DNA from: Symbiodinium natans
Lineage: Eukaryota > Sar > Dinophyceae > Suessiales > Symbiodiniaceae
Length of the DNA stretch: 64,000 nucleotides
Reading direction: 5' to 3'
Assembly (NCBI GenBank): GCA_905221605.1
Contig: CAJNDS010000245.1
Location: 62,001 to 126,000, forward strand
Shown piece by piece: positions 55,938-64,000 of this stretch; within the stretch, counting starts at the first letter, position 1; every line of letters starts with the position of its first letter. The notes under the pieces were generated by a model. The model saw only the letters and a list, made by a program, of their open reading frames with translations. It was not told the DNA's origin and did no database searches. The translations under genes were made by a program, and so were the position numbers.

Positions 55938-57415
55938 GAAACACTACCTTATTCCGGACTTTCTGCCCCCCTCCTGGCCCCTCACATATGGCCCTCACGC
56001 ACGGGAAGTTGACTTTGGTCAGGCGTGACTAGAGACCAGAGCTTCCGAAAGCTTGCCAATCTCCGGACAGTAGGAATAGAGGAATGTGTGGAAATGATTC
56101 TTTCCTAGTTCTTCATCTTCTTTCTCCTTTCCCTATGTATGAGAAAAGAAGACAGACAAGGAGAGAGAGCCCCCTGCAATTGGGAATTTCCCCAGAAGAG
56201 AGAAAGCGAAAGGGATGCCCCCACAACTGTCACGTTTTTCATAAGAATGTAAGCACCAAGAGAGAAGAGAAAGGAAAAGAGAATAGCGAGGAAAGAGGCA
56301 AGGAAACACAGGAGGCAGCCCCTCCGCTTGCTTCTTGAATAAAAAAGACATCGGAGAAATGGAAACATGAAATTGAGAGGGAAGTTGCGCTTTTCCTTGC
56401 TGAAGAACAAAGCAATTCCAAAGAACATGGAAAGCACAAGGAATGAACTGGGAAAGGTAGGGAAAGGGATTCTTCCCTTTTTTTGCTTTCCTTCAATCTG
56501 CGATGTAAAGGGAAAAGATGCAGCGGACAGGTTTGAAAATACAGGCAGGTGATCTTTTTTCCTTATTGTCATCATTGTCTCATTTTCTCAGTGGGAAACG
56601 TCTCATTTTCTCAGCGGGAAACGTAAAGTGCAAAAAGATAAAAGAAAGAAAGTAGGGAATAGTGGGAAGGTTCCTTTTTGTGGTGAGAAGGTAGTCGGAA
56701 AGCAACAGGAGACTCCTCTTTCATTCTGTTTACCCCTACCTCTTATAGTCTTTTCGGAAGGAAGAAGAACATACGCGGATAGGAAGGCAGCCTTTCTTTG
56801 ATGGGGAAAGGAAAGGGATGCGCTGCCCCCTCAATTTTCATGTTGATGGGAATGTAAGCACCGGGAGAGAAGAAAGGAAGAGAGAATAGCGAGGAAAGAG
56901 GCAAGGAAACACAGGAGATTAGGAGTCAGGTTCCGGTGATTGATGTTCGTCTCTTGTCTTCTTTTTGAGAAGGTCGCTTTTGGTTGGAGGAAGAAGTCCG
57001 CCTTCCATTGAAGAATCTGCAGAGATAGGAATTGAAGAAATCACAAGAGACACGGATAGAGGACATTATAGACTTGATTCTTTCTTATTTATTCATCTTC
57101 TATCTTCATTCCCTATATGAACACAGAACAAAGACAAGGAGAGATAGCCTCCTGCAATTGGGAATTTCCCCAGAAGAGACAAAGTGAAAGGGATGTCCCC
57201 CGCACCTTTCACACTTTTGAGAAGAATGTAAGCAACAGAAGAGAAGTGAAAGGAACTCATAATAGTGAGCAGGGAGGCGAGGAAAGACTGGAGGCAGACC
57301 TTCTTTCCGGGTGAGCAGGACGAAACAAGAGAATGTAAAGATGTAAGTCGGGAGGGAGGCTGGTAGCCGTTCCTTTCTTTTCCGAACCAAAGACAAAGAG
57401 GAAGGAATGCAGGAT

Positions 57416-57649
57416 AGCGCGTAGGATCGCGTGGGAGAGTACGGTGTGTTTTTGTCATTTTTTGGAGATGATACCGCGGTTTCTGGGTACTCTTTTCTCC
57501 TGCATCTGAAGGCATTCTCACGTACCGTTTTTTATTTGATTTTATACTACACGGGCCCCCAAAATTGGTCAATTTTTGCGATTTTTTACTATGTTGTAGG
57601 ATTCTTTGAGCAAATTTTCAGTTTTTACTGATTCTAAGCTTAAAAAGTA
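57416..57649. other. Junction between the satellite and the AT-rich array
   Basis: About 230 bp of unique sequence. A 66-codon plus-strand frame at 57431 is not recognisable as a protein. Confidence 0.6.
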
Positions 57650-58868
57650 CATTTAAAATTATTAAAATTATTAAAATTATTAAAATAATTAAAATTATTA
57701 ATTTCTGCCCTGAGAGGCTCCCGGAAAATTAAAATTATTAAAATTATTAAAATTATTAAAATTATGAAAATTATTAAAATTTTTAAAATTATTAGAATTA
57801 TTAATTTCTGCCCTGAGAGGCTCCCGGAAAATTAAAATTATTAAAATTATTAAAATTATTAAAATTATTAAAATTATTATTTTCTGCCCTGAGAGGCTCC
57901 CTGAAAATTAAAATTAGAAAAAATATTAAAATTATTAAAATTATTAAAATTATTAATTTCTGCCCTGAGAGGCTCCCGGAAAATTAAAATTATTAAAATT
58001 ATTAAAATTATTAATTTCTGCCCTGAGAGGCTCCCCGAAAATTAAAATTATTAAAATTATTAAAATTATTAAAATTATTAAAATTATTAAAATTATTAAA
58101 ATTATCAATTTCTGCTCTGAGAGGCTCCCGGAAAATTAAAATTATTAAAATTATTAAAATTATTAAAATTATTAAAATTATTAAAATTATTAAAATTATT
58201 AAAATTATTAAAATTATTAAAATTATTAAAATTATTAAAATTATTAAAATTATTAAAATTATTAATTTCTGCCCTGGGAGGCTCCCGGAAAATTAAAATT
58301 ATTAAAATTAATAAAATTAATAAAATTATTAAAATTATTAAAATTATTAAAATTATTAATTTCTGCCCTGAGAGGCTCCCGGAAAATTAAAATTATTAAA
58401 ATTATTAAAATTATTAAAAGTATTAATTTCTGCCCTGAGAGGCTCCCGGAAAATTAAAATTATTAAAATTATTAAAAATTATTAAAATTATTAAAATTAT
58501 TAAAATTATTAAAATTATTAAAATTATTAAAATTATTAAAATTATTAAAATTATTAAACTTATTAAAATTATTAAAATTATTAATTTCTGCCCTGAGAGG
58601 CTCCCGGAAAATTAAAATTATTAAAATTATTGAATTTATTAAAATTATTAAAATTATTAAAAATATTAATTTCTGCCCTGGGAGGCTCCCGGAAAATTAA
58701 AATTATTAAAATTATTAAAATTATTAAAATTATTAAAATTATTAAAATTATTAATTTCTGCCCTGAGAGACTCCCGGAAAATTAAAATTATTAAAATTAT
58801 TAGAATTATTAAGATTGTTAAAATTATTAAAAGTATTGAAATTATTCAAATTATTAAAATTTTAATTA
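57650..58868 (+). repeat. AT-rich array with 12 direct copies of a 29-bp block
   Basis: The background is a 9-bp unit (ATTAAAATT)n. Twelve copies of a conserved 29-bp block (TTTCTGCCCTGAGAGGCTCC then CGGAAAATT) start at 57702, 57805, 57881, 57957, 58015, 58109, 58266, 58360, 58427, 58585, 58670 and 58755. Start-to-start distances are 31 plus a multiple of 9 in every case but one, which carries one extra A near 58466. Confidence 0.97.
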
Positions 58869-59710
58869 TTAATGGTTTCATAGTTTTAATAATTTTAATA
58901 ATTTTAATAATTTTAATAATTTTAATTTTCCGGGAGCCTCTCAGGGCAGAAATTAATAATTTTAATAATTTTAATAATTTTAATAATTTTAATAATTTTA
59001 ATAATTTTAATAATTTTAATAATTTTAATTTTCCGGGAGCCTCTCAGGGCAGAAATTAATAATTTTAATAATTTTAATAATTTTAATAATTTTAATATTT
59101 TTAATAATTTTAATTTTCCGGGAGCCTCTCATGGCAGAAATTAATAATTTTAATAATTTTAATAATTTTAATAATTTTAATAATTTTAATTTTCCGGGAG
59201 CCTCTCAGGGCAGAAATTAATAATTTTAATAATTTTAATAATTTTGATAATTTTAGTAATTTTAATTTTCCGGGAGCCTCTCAGGGCAGAAATTAATAAT
59301 TTTAATAATTTTAATAATTTTAATAATTTTAATAATTTTAATAATTTTAATAATTTTAATTTTCCGGGAGCCCCCCAGGGCAGAAATTAATAATTTTAAT
59401 AATTTTAATAATTTTAATAATTTTAATAATTTTAATAATTTTAATAATTTTAATAATTTTAATAATTTTAATAATTTTAATTTTCCGGGAGCCTCTCAGG
59501 GCAGAAATTAATAATTTTAATAATTTCAATAATTTTAATAATTTTAATTTTCCGGGAGCCTCTCATGGCAGAAAATAATATTTTTAATAATTTTAATAAA
59601 TTTAATAATTTTAATAATTTTAATTTTCCGGGAGCCTTTCAGGGCAGAAATTAATAATTTTAATAATTTTAATATTGTTAATAATTTTAATTTTCCGGGA
59701 GCCTCTCAGG
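58869..59710 (-). repeat. Inverted half of the AT-rich array, 10 copies of the block
   Basis: The same 29-bp block in reverse complement (CCGGGAGCCTCTCAGGGCAG) starts at 58924, 59027, 59112, 59188, 59264, 59358, 59479, 59546, 59622 and 59689. All spacings are again 31 plus a multiple of 9. The last copy is cut after CTCTCAGG. Confidence 0.97.
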
Positions 59711-59797
59711 ATTATTAAAAATATTAAAATTATTAAAATTATTAAAATTATTAAAATTATTAAAACTATTAAAATTATTAAAATTATTAATTTCTGC
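59711..59797 (+). repeat. Terminal direct segment of the AT-rich array
   Basis: Orientation flips back to (ATTAAAATT)n and ends at a partial block, AATTTCTGCC. Together with the truncated block at 59689 this marks an inversion or template-switch breakpoint. Confidence 0.85.
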
Positions 59798-59822
59798 CAA
59801 CGTCCTTTTGAAATCCGACCGT

Positions 59823-59928
59823 AGGGTCTATTTAGAAGCCGTGCTCTTCTAGGTTTATTACATTTAGGTATATGGACCTGTATTATAAATCACAAGCCCC
59901 AGCTTCTAAATAGACCCGGTTTTGCTCA
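59823..59928. mobile_element. 106-bp MITE-like hairpin; right terminal inverted repeat
   Basis: The arms GGGTCTATTTAGAAGC (59824-59839) and GCTTCTAAATAGACCC (59902-59917) face each other around an AT-rich loop. The right arm, extended to 59928, is also the inverted partner of 45069-45096. No coding capacity. It is either a small MITE or the right end of a much larger block. Confidence 0.65.
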
Positions 59929-59934
59929 CACACG

Positions 59935-59978
59935 GGGGGGGGGTGGGGGGGGTGGGGGGTGGTGGGGGGGGTGGTGGG
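59935..59978. repeat. Poly-G / GGGGT tract
   Basis: The counterpart of the G tract at 44937-45063, in the same orientation, as expected if an element had inserted into a G-rich repeat. Confidence 0.95.
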
Positions 59979-61870
59979 AACTGAACCTTAAACCCGAAAC
60001 CTACATGATGATCAATAATATGGGTTCCGAAATGAACTCAAGAACACCAAACCACGTGTCGTGCGGGCTGCTGTTGCAGAAGCCCTCACCATACAATGGT
60101 TTGAGATATTATCATATAAGATCCTTAGGGACCATCATTAAGCGACACAAACAAAGGCTTGCGGGTTCTCAGGTTTGTTTCTATCTCCTACATCTGAGGG
60201 TACTTTCATGGGCCCTGAATATGGTTGCATGGTCCCTAACCTCCTTTAAGGGGTTCTGATGTATGGGCCCTTAGTTTGTAAGGGACCATGCAACCACCCT
60301 TAGACCACAGGGGGCTCCCTGATGCAGGTGGGCTTGGGCCGTGCAGCTTTTCGCAGGCATGCCGGAGCAGCTGCCTGGCTCAAGTTGGAAGTTGCACAAG
60401 GCGGGGGGGTTCAGGAGGCTTAGGGGGTGTCGTCCCTTTACCCTGAACCCTAAAACCCTGCACCCAAAACTGGGGCTGAGGTCTAGGTCCCTAAATTCTG
60501 AACCCAACAAGCTCTACACCCTCAACTGGTGTGGCAACCTAAGAACATCAAAAGCGCCAAGAACCCCAAGAGTTCCCTAAGAGCCCGAAGAGAACCCGAA
60601 GAGCCCTAAAAAGGCCTATAAACCCGAAAGCCCCCAGTATCCGCAAAATACCAAAACCCTAAAACCCTAAAGCCCTAAAACCCGAAAGCCCTAAAGCCCT
60701 AAAACCCTAAAACCCTAAAACCCTAAACCCTAAAACCCTGAAACCCTAAAACCCTAAAACCCTAAAACCCTAAAACCCTAAACCCTAAACCCGTGGGGCC
60801 CAAGGACACTGGGCCCTGGGGAGCTTGCGGCCAGCGCCGGCCTGGCCGCGGCCGCGCGGAGGAGAGCTTGGAGGCGGGTCTCCAAGACTCCAAGGCTTCA
60901 TCCACCTCGGTTACCTATTTCGGTTTGGGGTTTGGGGTTTAGGGGTTTGGGGTTTAGGGTTTAGGGTTTAGGGTTTAGGGTGCTTGGGGTTCAGGGACCT
61001 TTCGCACATTGTCCTGACCTGCAAGGCTCCCCTTGAGTTTAGGGTTTAGGGTTTAGGGTTTAGGGTGCTTGGGGTTCAGGGACCTTTCGCACATTGTCCT
61101 GACCTGCAAGGCTCCCCTTGAGGTATCGCGCAATATGTGTAGCAGAATGTCCTGGTGCAGCGCTGCCTCCGCCATGTATTCTGCTGTGGCATTCCATTTT
61201 CATTTCCATTTGGGGTTTTGAGTTTAGAGTCTCCCGGGCTCACGGTAGTAAGGCTATTTACCCCCTTAACCCTCAAACAACCTTAGGTCCGGCCTGGCGC
61301 TGCTTGGCGACCTGCGCTTCTGCGGCCAAGGGGCAGCAGGGCTTCCTCGGCCGCAACGGAGCACTTGCGGAGGGTTTGGGGGTTTCAGAGTTATCCTGTG
61401 GCCCTATGTATTTACAGCTCTAAGGGTTATGCCTACTAAACAGGGGTACTTTCTACCAAACTGTAGGTAAATAGGGTCCCAGGAATTTGAGGGTCTTGGG
61501 TCCATATAAAAATAACTTGCGGGGAGGGAGGGGGAGGTACCCAAAAAGAAGGTTACCAGGGCGTCCCTATGTTTTGCACAGTGACTTACGCCCACTTAGC
61601 ATGTGCAGTCGGAGGTTGGGATAGCAGCGGCTTGGGGGACTTTGGGAGGCTTGGGAGGGCGAATTTGTATCTAAGCACATGCCCAGGGGGAGGGTTGAAC
61701 ATAGTTTTACTACCCTTAATCCCCTATTTATACCTTCTAAAGCCATGGTTTTGGGCTAATTCTTGTAGGCCCCCAAAACCTACCCAGTTCAGCGAGCCTT
61801 GAAGTGAATGAATCCTGTGAAGCGATTCCACGGGCGAGAAAGGGTCAATTGGTAGCATGCAAGGTGCGCG
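59979..61870. other. Gene-poor interval with telomere-like repeats
   Basis: No gene is supported. CCCTAAAA/CCCTAAA units lie at 60650-60792. TTTAGGG/TTTGGGG units lie at 60928-60980. A weak PPR-like reading (CLATCASAAKGQQGFLGRNG) lies near 61300-61365. Confidence 0.5.
60953..61122. repeat. 85-bp tandem duplication seeded by TTTAGGG units
   Basis: TGCTTGGGGTTCAGGGACCT through CTCCCCTTGAG occurs at 60981-61037 and 61066-61122. Both copies are preceded by four TTTAGGG units. Confidence 0.9.
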
Positions 61871-61972
61871 GATGCTGTGGCCTACACGGCCATGCTCTTG
61901 GCCTGCATGAAGTCCTCCAAGATCCGAGCTGTGGCGAAGCTGCTGGAAGACATGAAGGCAGGGGGCTGGGGG
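61871..61972 (+). CDS. PPR-like exon (one repeat)
   Basis: DAVAYTAMLLACMKSSKIRA then VAKLLEDMKAGGW is a complete PPR: D-x-V-x-Y-x-x-L-x-A-C, K-S-x-K, A-x-x-L-L-x-x-M-K. It is followed by a G-run that may be the start of an intron. This is the first of four candidates within 1.3 kb. Confidence 0.55.
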
Positions 61973-62518
61973 GGGGGGGGGGGTTTTGGGAGAAGCCTAT
62001 GAGTAACAGTAGAAGGACTCCAGCTTCTCTTCAGCTTCTTTTCGCCATCACTGGAGCCAGTGACTGCCGAGGCTTTGCGCTTGGAGATCGGCCGAGCTGC
62101 TCAGAATGTAGCCCTGGCCTTGCATGAGGTGCCGGGGATTTTGGGGGGAGAGGTTTACTTCCTCAAACCTCAATGGTTTTGAACTCTCGCACAGAGGCTC
62201 GAAACCTCAATCGGGCAAGCCTTCTGCAGTACAACTTGTGAAAGTGCTCCTGGGGGCCTGGTGAGCACCACCTTGCCAGCACCACCTTGCCACCTCGTTC
62301 CCTGATCTGAACAACGTATGGTTAGGAGGGTTGGTTTTGGTCGTTTGGGGTCCATGAATACCCCTACGAAAACATGATCCGTCTATTCGGATCACGAAAC
62401 GAGTTTAACTTCTGTCCTTTACCCCCGTTGAACCCTGCATCTCTCGTCTGATCACGCCCAAACTACTGGTAACCGACTCCCTCCACCCTCAGCCCGTCGT
62501 CGCCACGCTGCGTTGCAG

Positions 62519-62593
62519 GTGCGCGGCTTGTGGCGCTCGGCGCTCCAGCTTCTCCGAACCATGCAGAGGAGCCCTGAGCTCCCAGGATGTTAG
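62519..62593 (+). CDS. PPR-like exon fragment
   Basis: After the acceptor-like CTGCGTTGCAG, the plus strand reads VRGLWRSALQLLRTMQRSPE. This is PPR helix B with L-W-x-x-A-L-Q-L-L-x-x-M-Q. It ends near CCCAG|GATGTTAG, and TTTAGGG repeats follow. Confidence 0.5.
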   Translation: MRGLWRSALQLLRTMQRSPELPGC

Positions 62594-62750
62594 GAGTGTA
62601 GGGTTTAGGGTTTAGGTTTAGTAGGTTTAGTAGGTTTAGGGTTTAGGGTTTAGGGTTTAGGGTTTAGGGATGTTTAGGGTTTAAGTGTTAAGGGTTTAGG
62701 GATGTTTAGGGTTTAAGGATGAAGGGTTTAGGGTTTAGGGGGGTTTTGCG
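62594..62750. repeat. TTTAGGG array between PPR-like exons
   Basis: TTTAGGG units with TTTAGTAGG and GGGATGTTTAGGG variants fill the whole gap between the segments at 62519 and 62758. A telomere-like intron is the simplest reading. Confidence 0.9.
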
Positions 62751-62757
62751 TTGCAGG

Positions 62758-62883
62758 AAGTGCATCCAGACAGACCTGGCAGCCACCGTGGCCGCTGTTG
62801 GAAGCTGCGGAAAGACTGCAGCGTGGCAAGCTGCAGCATCTCGGCTGCACATGCAAAGCTGGGCTACTCTTTGTGCAATAAGC
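62758..62883 (+). CDS. PPR-like exon (one repeat)
   Basis: After the acceptor-like GCGTTGCAG (the same word as at 62511-62518), the strand reads KCIQTDLAATVAAVGSCGKT then AAWQAAASRLHMQS. D-L-x-x-x-V-A-A-x-x-S-C-G-K and W-Q-A-A are PPR-like. A stop lies at 62881. Confidence 0.5.
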
Positions 62884-63058
62884 TGATGCTCCAGTGATTC
62901 TGGGCTTCAGTCCGGGTAGCGCACTATAAACTCTGCTGAGGTTGGAGTTTACAAGGTGAGGGTTTAGGGCCTAATTATTTCAATAGCTCGTGCTACACGG
63001 ATGACTGCAACAATCTCCCTCAACCCTACAAGGCAGTAGCCGCGCGTCGCATTCCGAG

Positions 63059-63163
63059 GTGGAGGTAGCAACGTCGCTATCAAGAGGGCAACTTCGACCG
63101 GACGTGGCAGTGTGTGACAGCCTGACTGCCGCAGCTGCAGCTCGCCTCTTGTTGGGAGTAGGC
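63059..63163 (+). CDS. PPR-like exon
   Basis: The plus strand reads QLRPDVAVCDSLTAAAAARL. R-P-D-V-A-V-x-x-x-L-T-A-A is a PPR start. The frame remains open to 63307, but only the first 35 codons look PPR-like. The helix-B tryptophan is missing. Confidence 0.4.
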
Positions 63164-63510
63164 CTTCCTAGGACTCTAAGTCTAGTGGTGCCATGTGTTT
63201 ACCCTTTTCTTCCAGGGGTGAGGTACCCGTTGCCGTGTTTTACTGGTTATTGGGCGATGCGTTTCGGCTTTGGTTGCTGGGCCAGGCTTCCACACTGTCT
63301 GGTGGATTGAGGTCGGCATGATAGCGCTCTGGTTTGCAACCGGAGGAGGAGGAGGTGGCAGAGAGGTAGGAGGGTAGGTTTCATGCGCGCTCCCCCGGCC
63401 CCAGCTCCACACCCACCCTCGATTTGTTGTTTTATTTTAAGGGGCTGCGCCCATGGGCGGGCAGCGCAGGCAGAAGCGCGGGGCGAGCAGATCCGTCACA
63501 GGTTTGGGGT
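63164..63510. other. Gene-poor interval
   Basis: No feature beyond a short GGA/GGT-rich patch (63342-63358). Confidence 0.4.
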
Positions 63511-64000
63511 TTCTCTAAGCGTTGGAGGCTCCTAAACTCCCTTGAAGTTTCTATTCTAAGCATTTTGAGGCCCCTAAATTCCCTTAAAATCTCTAAGCGT
63601 TTGAGGCTCCTGAACTCCCTTAATGTTTCTAAGCATTTTCAGGCCCCTAAACTCCCTTCAAATCTCTAAGCGTTTGAGGCTCCTAGACTCCCTTAACGTT
63701 TCTAAGCACTTTACAAGGCCCCTAAGCTCCCTTTTTCCTAGCCCCGGGCTGAGACACGTCGCTTATGCCCGCCCTTTGGGGGGCATCATGCTCCTGATGC
63801 GCCCCCGGGGTCCCGCCCCGGGAGCCGCTGATGCTCCTGATGCTCGCCTGGGGGTCCCGGGCTGGACCCGCTGATGCTCATAAGGCCAGCAAGGCTATTC
63901 CCGGGACGACCGGGGCGAGCAGTTTCTAAGCATGTTGAGGCCCCTAAACTCCCTTAAAATCTCTAAGCGTTAAGTTTCTAAGCATTTTCAGGCCCCTAAA
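63511..64000. repeat. Minisatellite, 40-45-bp alternating subunits
   Basis: Two subunits alternate: TCTCTAAGCGTTTGAGGCTC with CTNNACTCCCTTAA, and TTTCTAAGCATTTTCAGGCC with CCTAAACTCCCTT. They fill 63511-63735 and 63920-64000, running off the window. Between them is a GC-rich insert (63740-63915) with a repeated GCTGATGCTC word and CCCGGG palindromes. Confidence 0.85.

Larger units (their letters stand above)
45340..57415. repeat. Higher-order satellite array, period about 2,248 bp
   Basis: A marker word (CAGGCGTGACTAGAGACCAG) recurs at 47591, 49839, 52086, 53771 and 56020. Intervals are 2,248, 2,247, 1,685 (containing the N gap) and 2,249 bp. Within a unit, diverged monomers of about 470-535 bp recur, marked by ATGATTCTTTC and a CCCTATATGA or CCCTATGTATG word. 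The plus strand is purine-rich (GAAAG/GGAAAG). Copies are nearly identical, so recent amplification or homogenisation is likely. The left end (45340-46850) is a more diverged partial copy. Open frames in it, mostly on the minus strand and rich in Phe, Ser and Leu, shift between copies and are not proposed as genes. Confidence 0.95.

Noticed and set aside
45363-57314. Many 60-270-codon frames in the satellite (for example 46070-46891 minus), Phe/Ser/Leu-rich and seemingly membrane-like
   Set aside because: They arise from the purine/pyrimidine bias of the repeat, occur in several frames and both strands, and break differently between nearly identical units.
57702-59711. CRISPR array
   Set aside because: Repeats of 29 bp with spacers look superficially right, but all spacers are the same 9-bp AT unit, half the repeats are inverted, there are no cas genes, and the genome is eukaryotic.

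Overview
The window looks like nuclear DNA of an alveolate, most likely a dinoflagellate. The grounds are: degenerate plant-type telomeric sequence (TTTAGGG/CCCTAAA) almost everywhere outside genes; long CA/GT microsatellites; a non-LTR retrotransposon whose reverse transcriptase and zinc-finger style match what I know from dinoflagellate genomes; a secreted protein with an F5/8-type-C-like plus ricin-B-like layout of the alveolate adhesive kind; and intronless bacterial-type genes. No species can be named. Two runs of 100 N (12760-12859, 52270-52369) show it is a scaffold.

Layout. 1-3.7 kb: telomere-like repeats with a pentatricopeptide (PPR)-like exon at 383-460. 3.7-13.06 kb: a CA / CACGCCC microsatellite interrupted by a minus-strand non-LTR retrotransposon (about 4.01-12.36 kb). 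It has ORF1 (zinc finger plus coiled coil), an endonuclease-RT-RNase H polyprotein split by one frameshift near 9850, and an unusual third ORF with a kinase-like fold, also frameshifted. 13.1-15.8 kb: two minus-strand reading frames for secreted proteins between CA microsatellites. 15.8-44.5 kb: telomere-derived, apparently intronic or intergenic sequence carrying many tiny PPR-like segments, all on the plus strand. Two complete single-exon bacterial-type genes also lie here: an alpha/beta hydrolase (31.8-32.7 kb) and an Asp/Glu racemase / maleate isomerase family protein (39.7-40.5 kb). The latter is followed by what looks like the 3' end of a bacterial xseA gene on the opposite strand. 45.07-59.93 kb: a block bounded by matching 28-bp inverted repeats lying in poly-G tracts. 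It holds a satellite with a 2,247-2,249 bp period (about 12 kb) and a 2.1-kb AT-rich array arranged as a giant inverted repeat. 59.9-64 kb: telomere-like repeats, a cluster of PPR-like exons (61.9-63.2 kb) and a minisatellite running off the end.

How it fits together. Little here works as an operon or pathway. The main coherent signals are (i) the retrotransposon and its targeting to CA-type repeats, (ii) a long series of same-strand, one-repeat PPR-like exons separated by telomere-repeat-rich spacers, suggesting one or more organellar RNA-binding protein genes (live or decayed) with very large introns, (iii) acquisitions from bacteria, and (iv) two highly ordered satellite structures. All gene functions are inferred by reading translations; no database search was possible.
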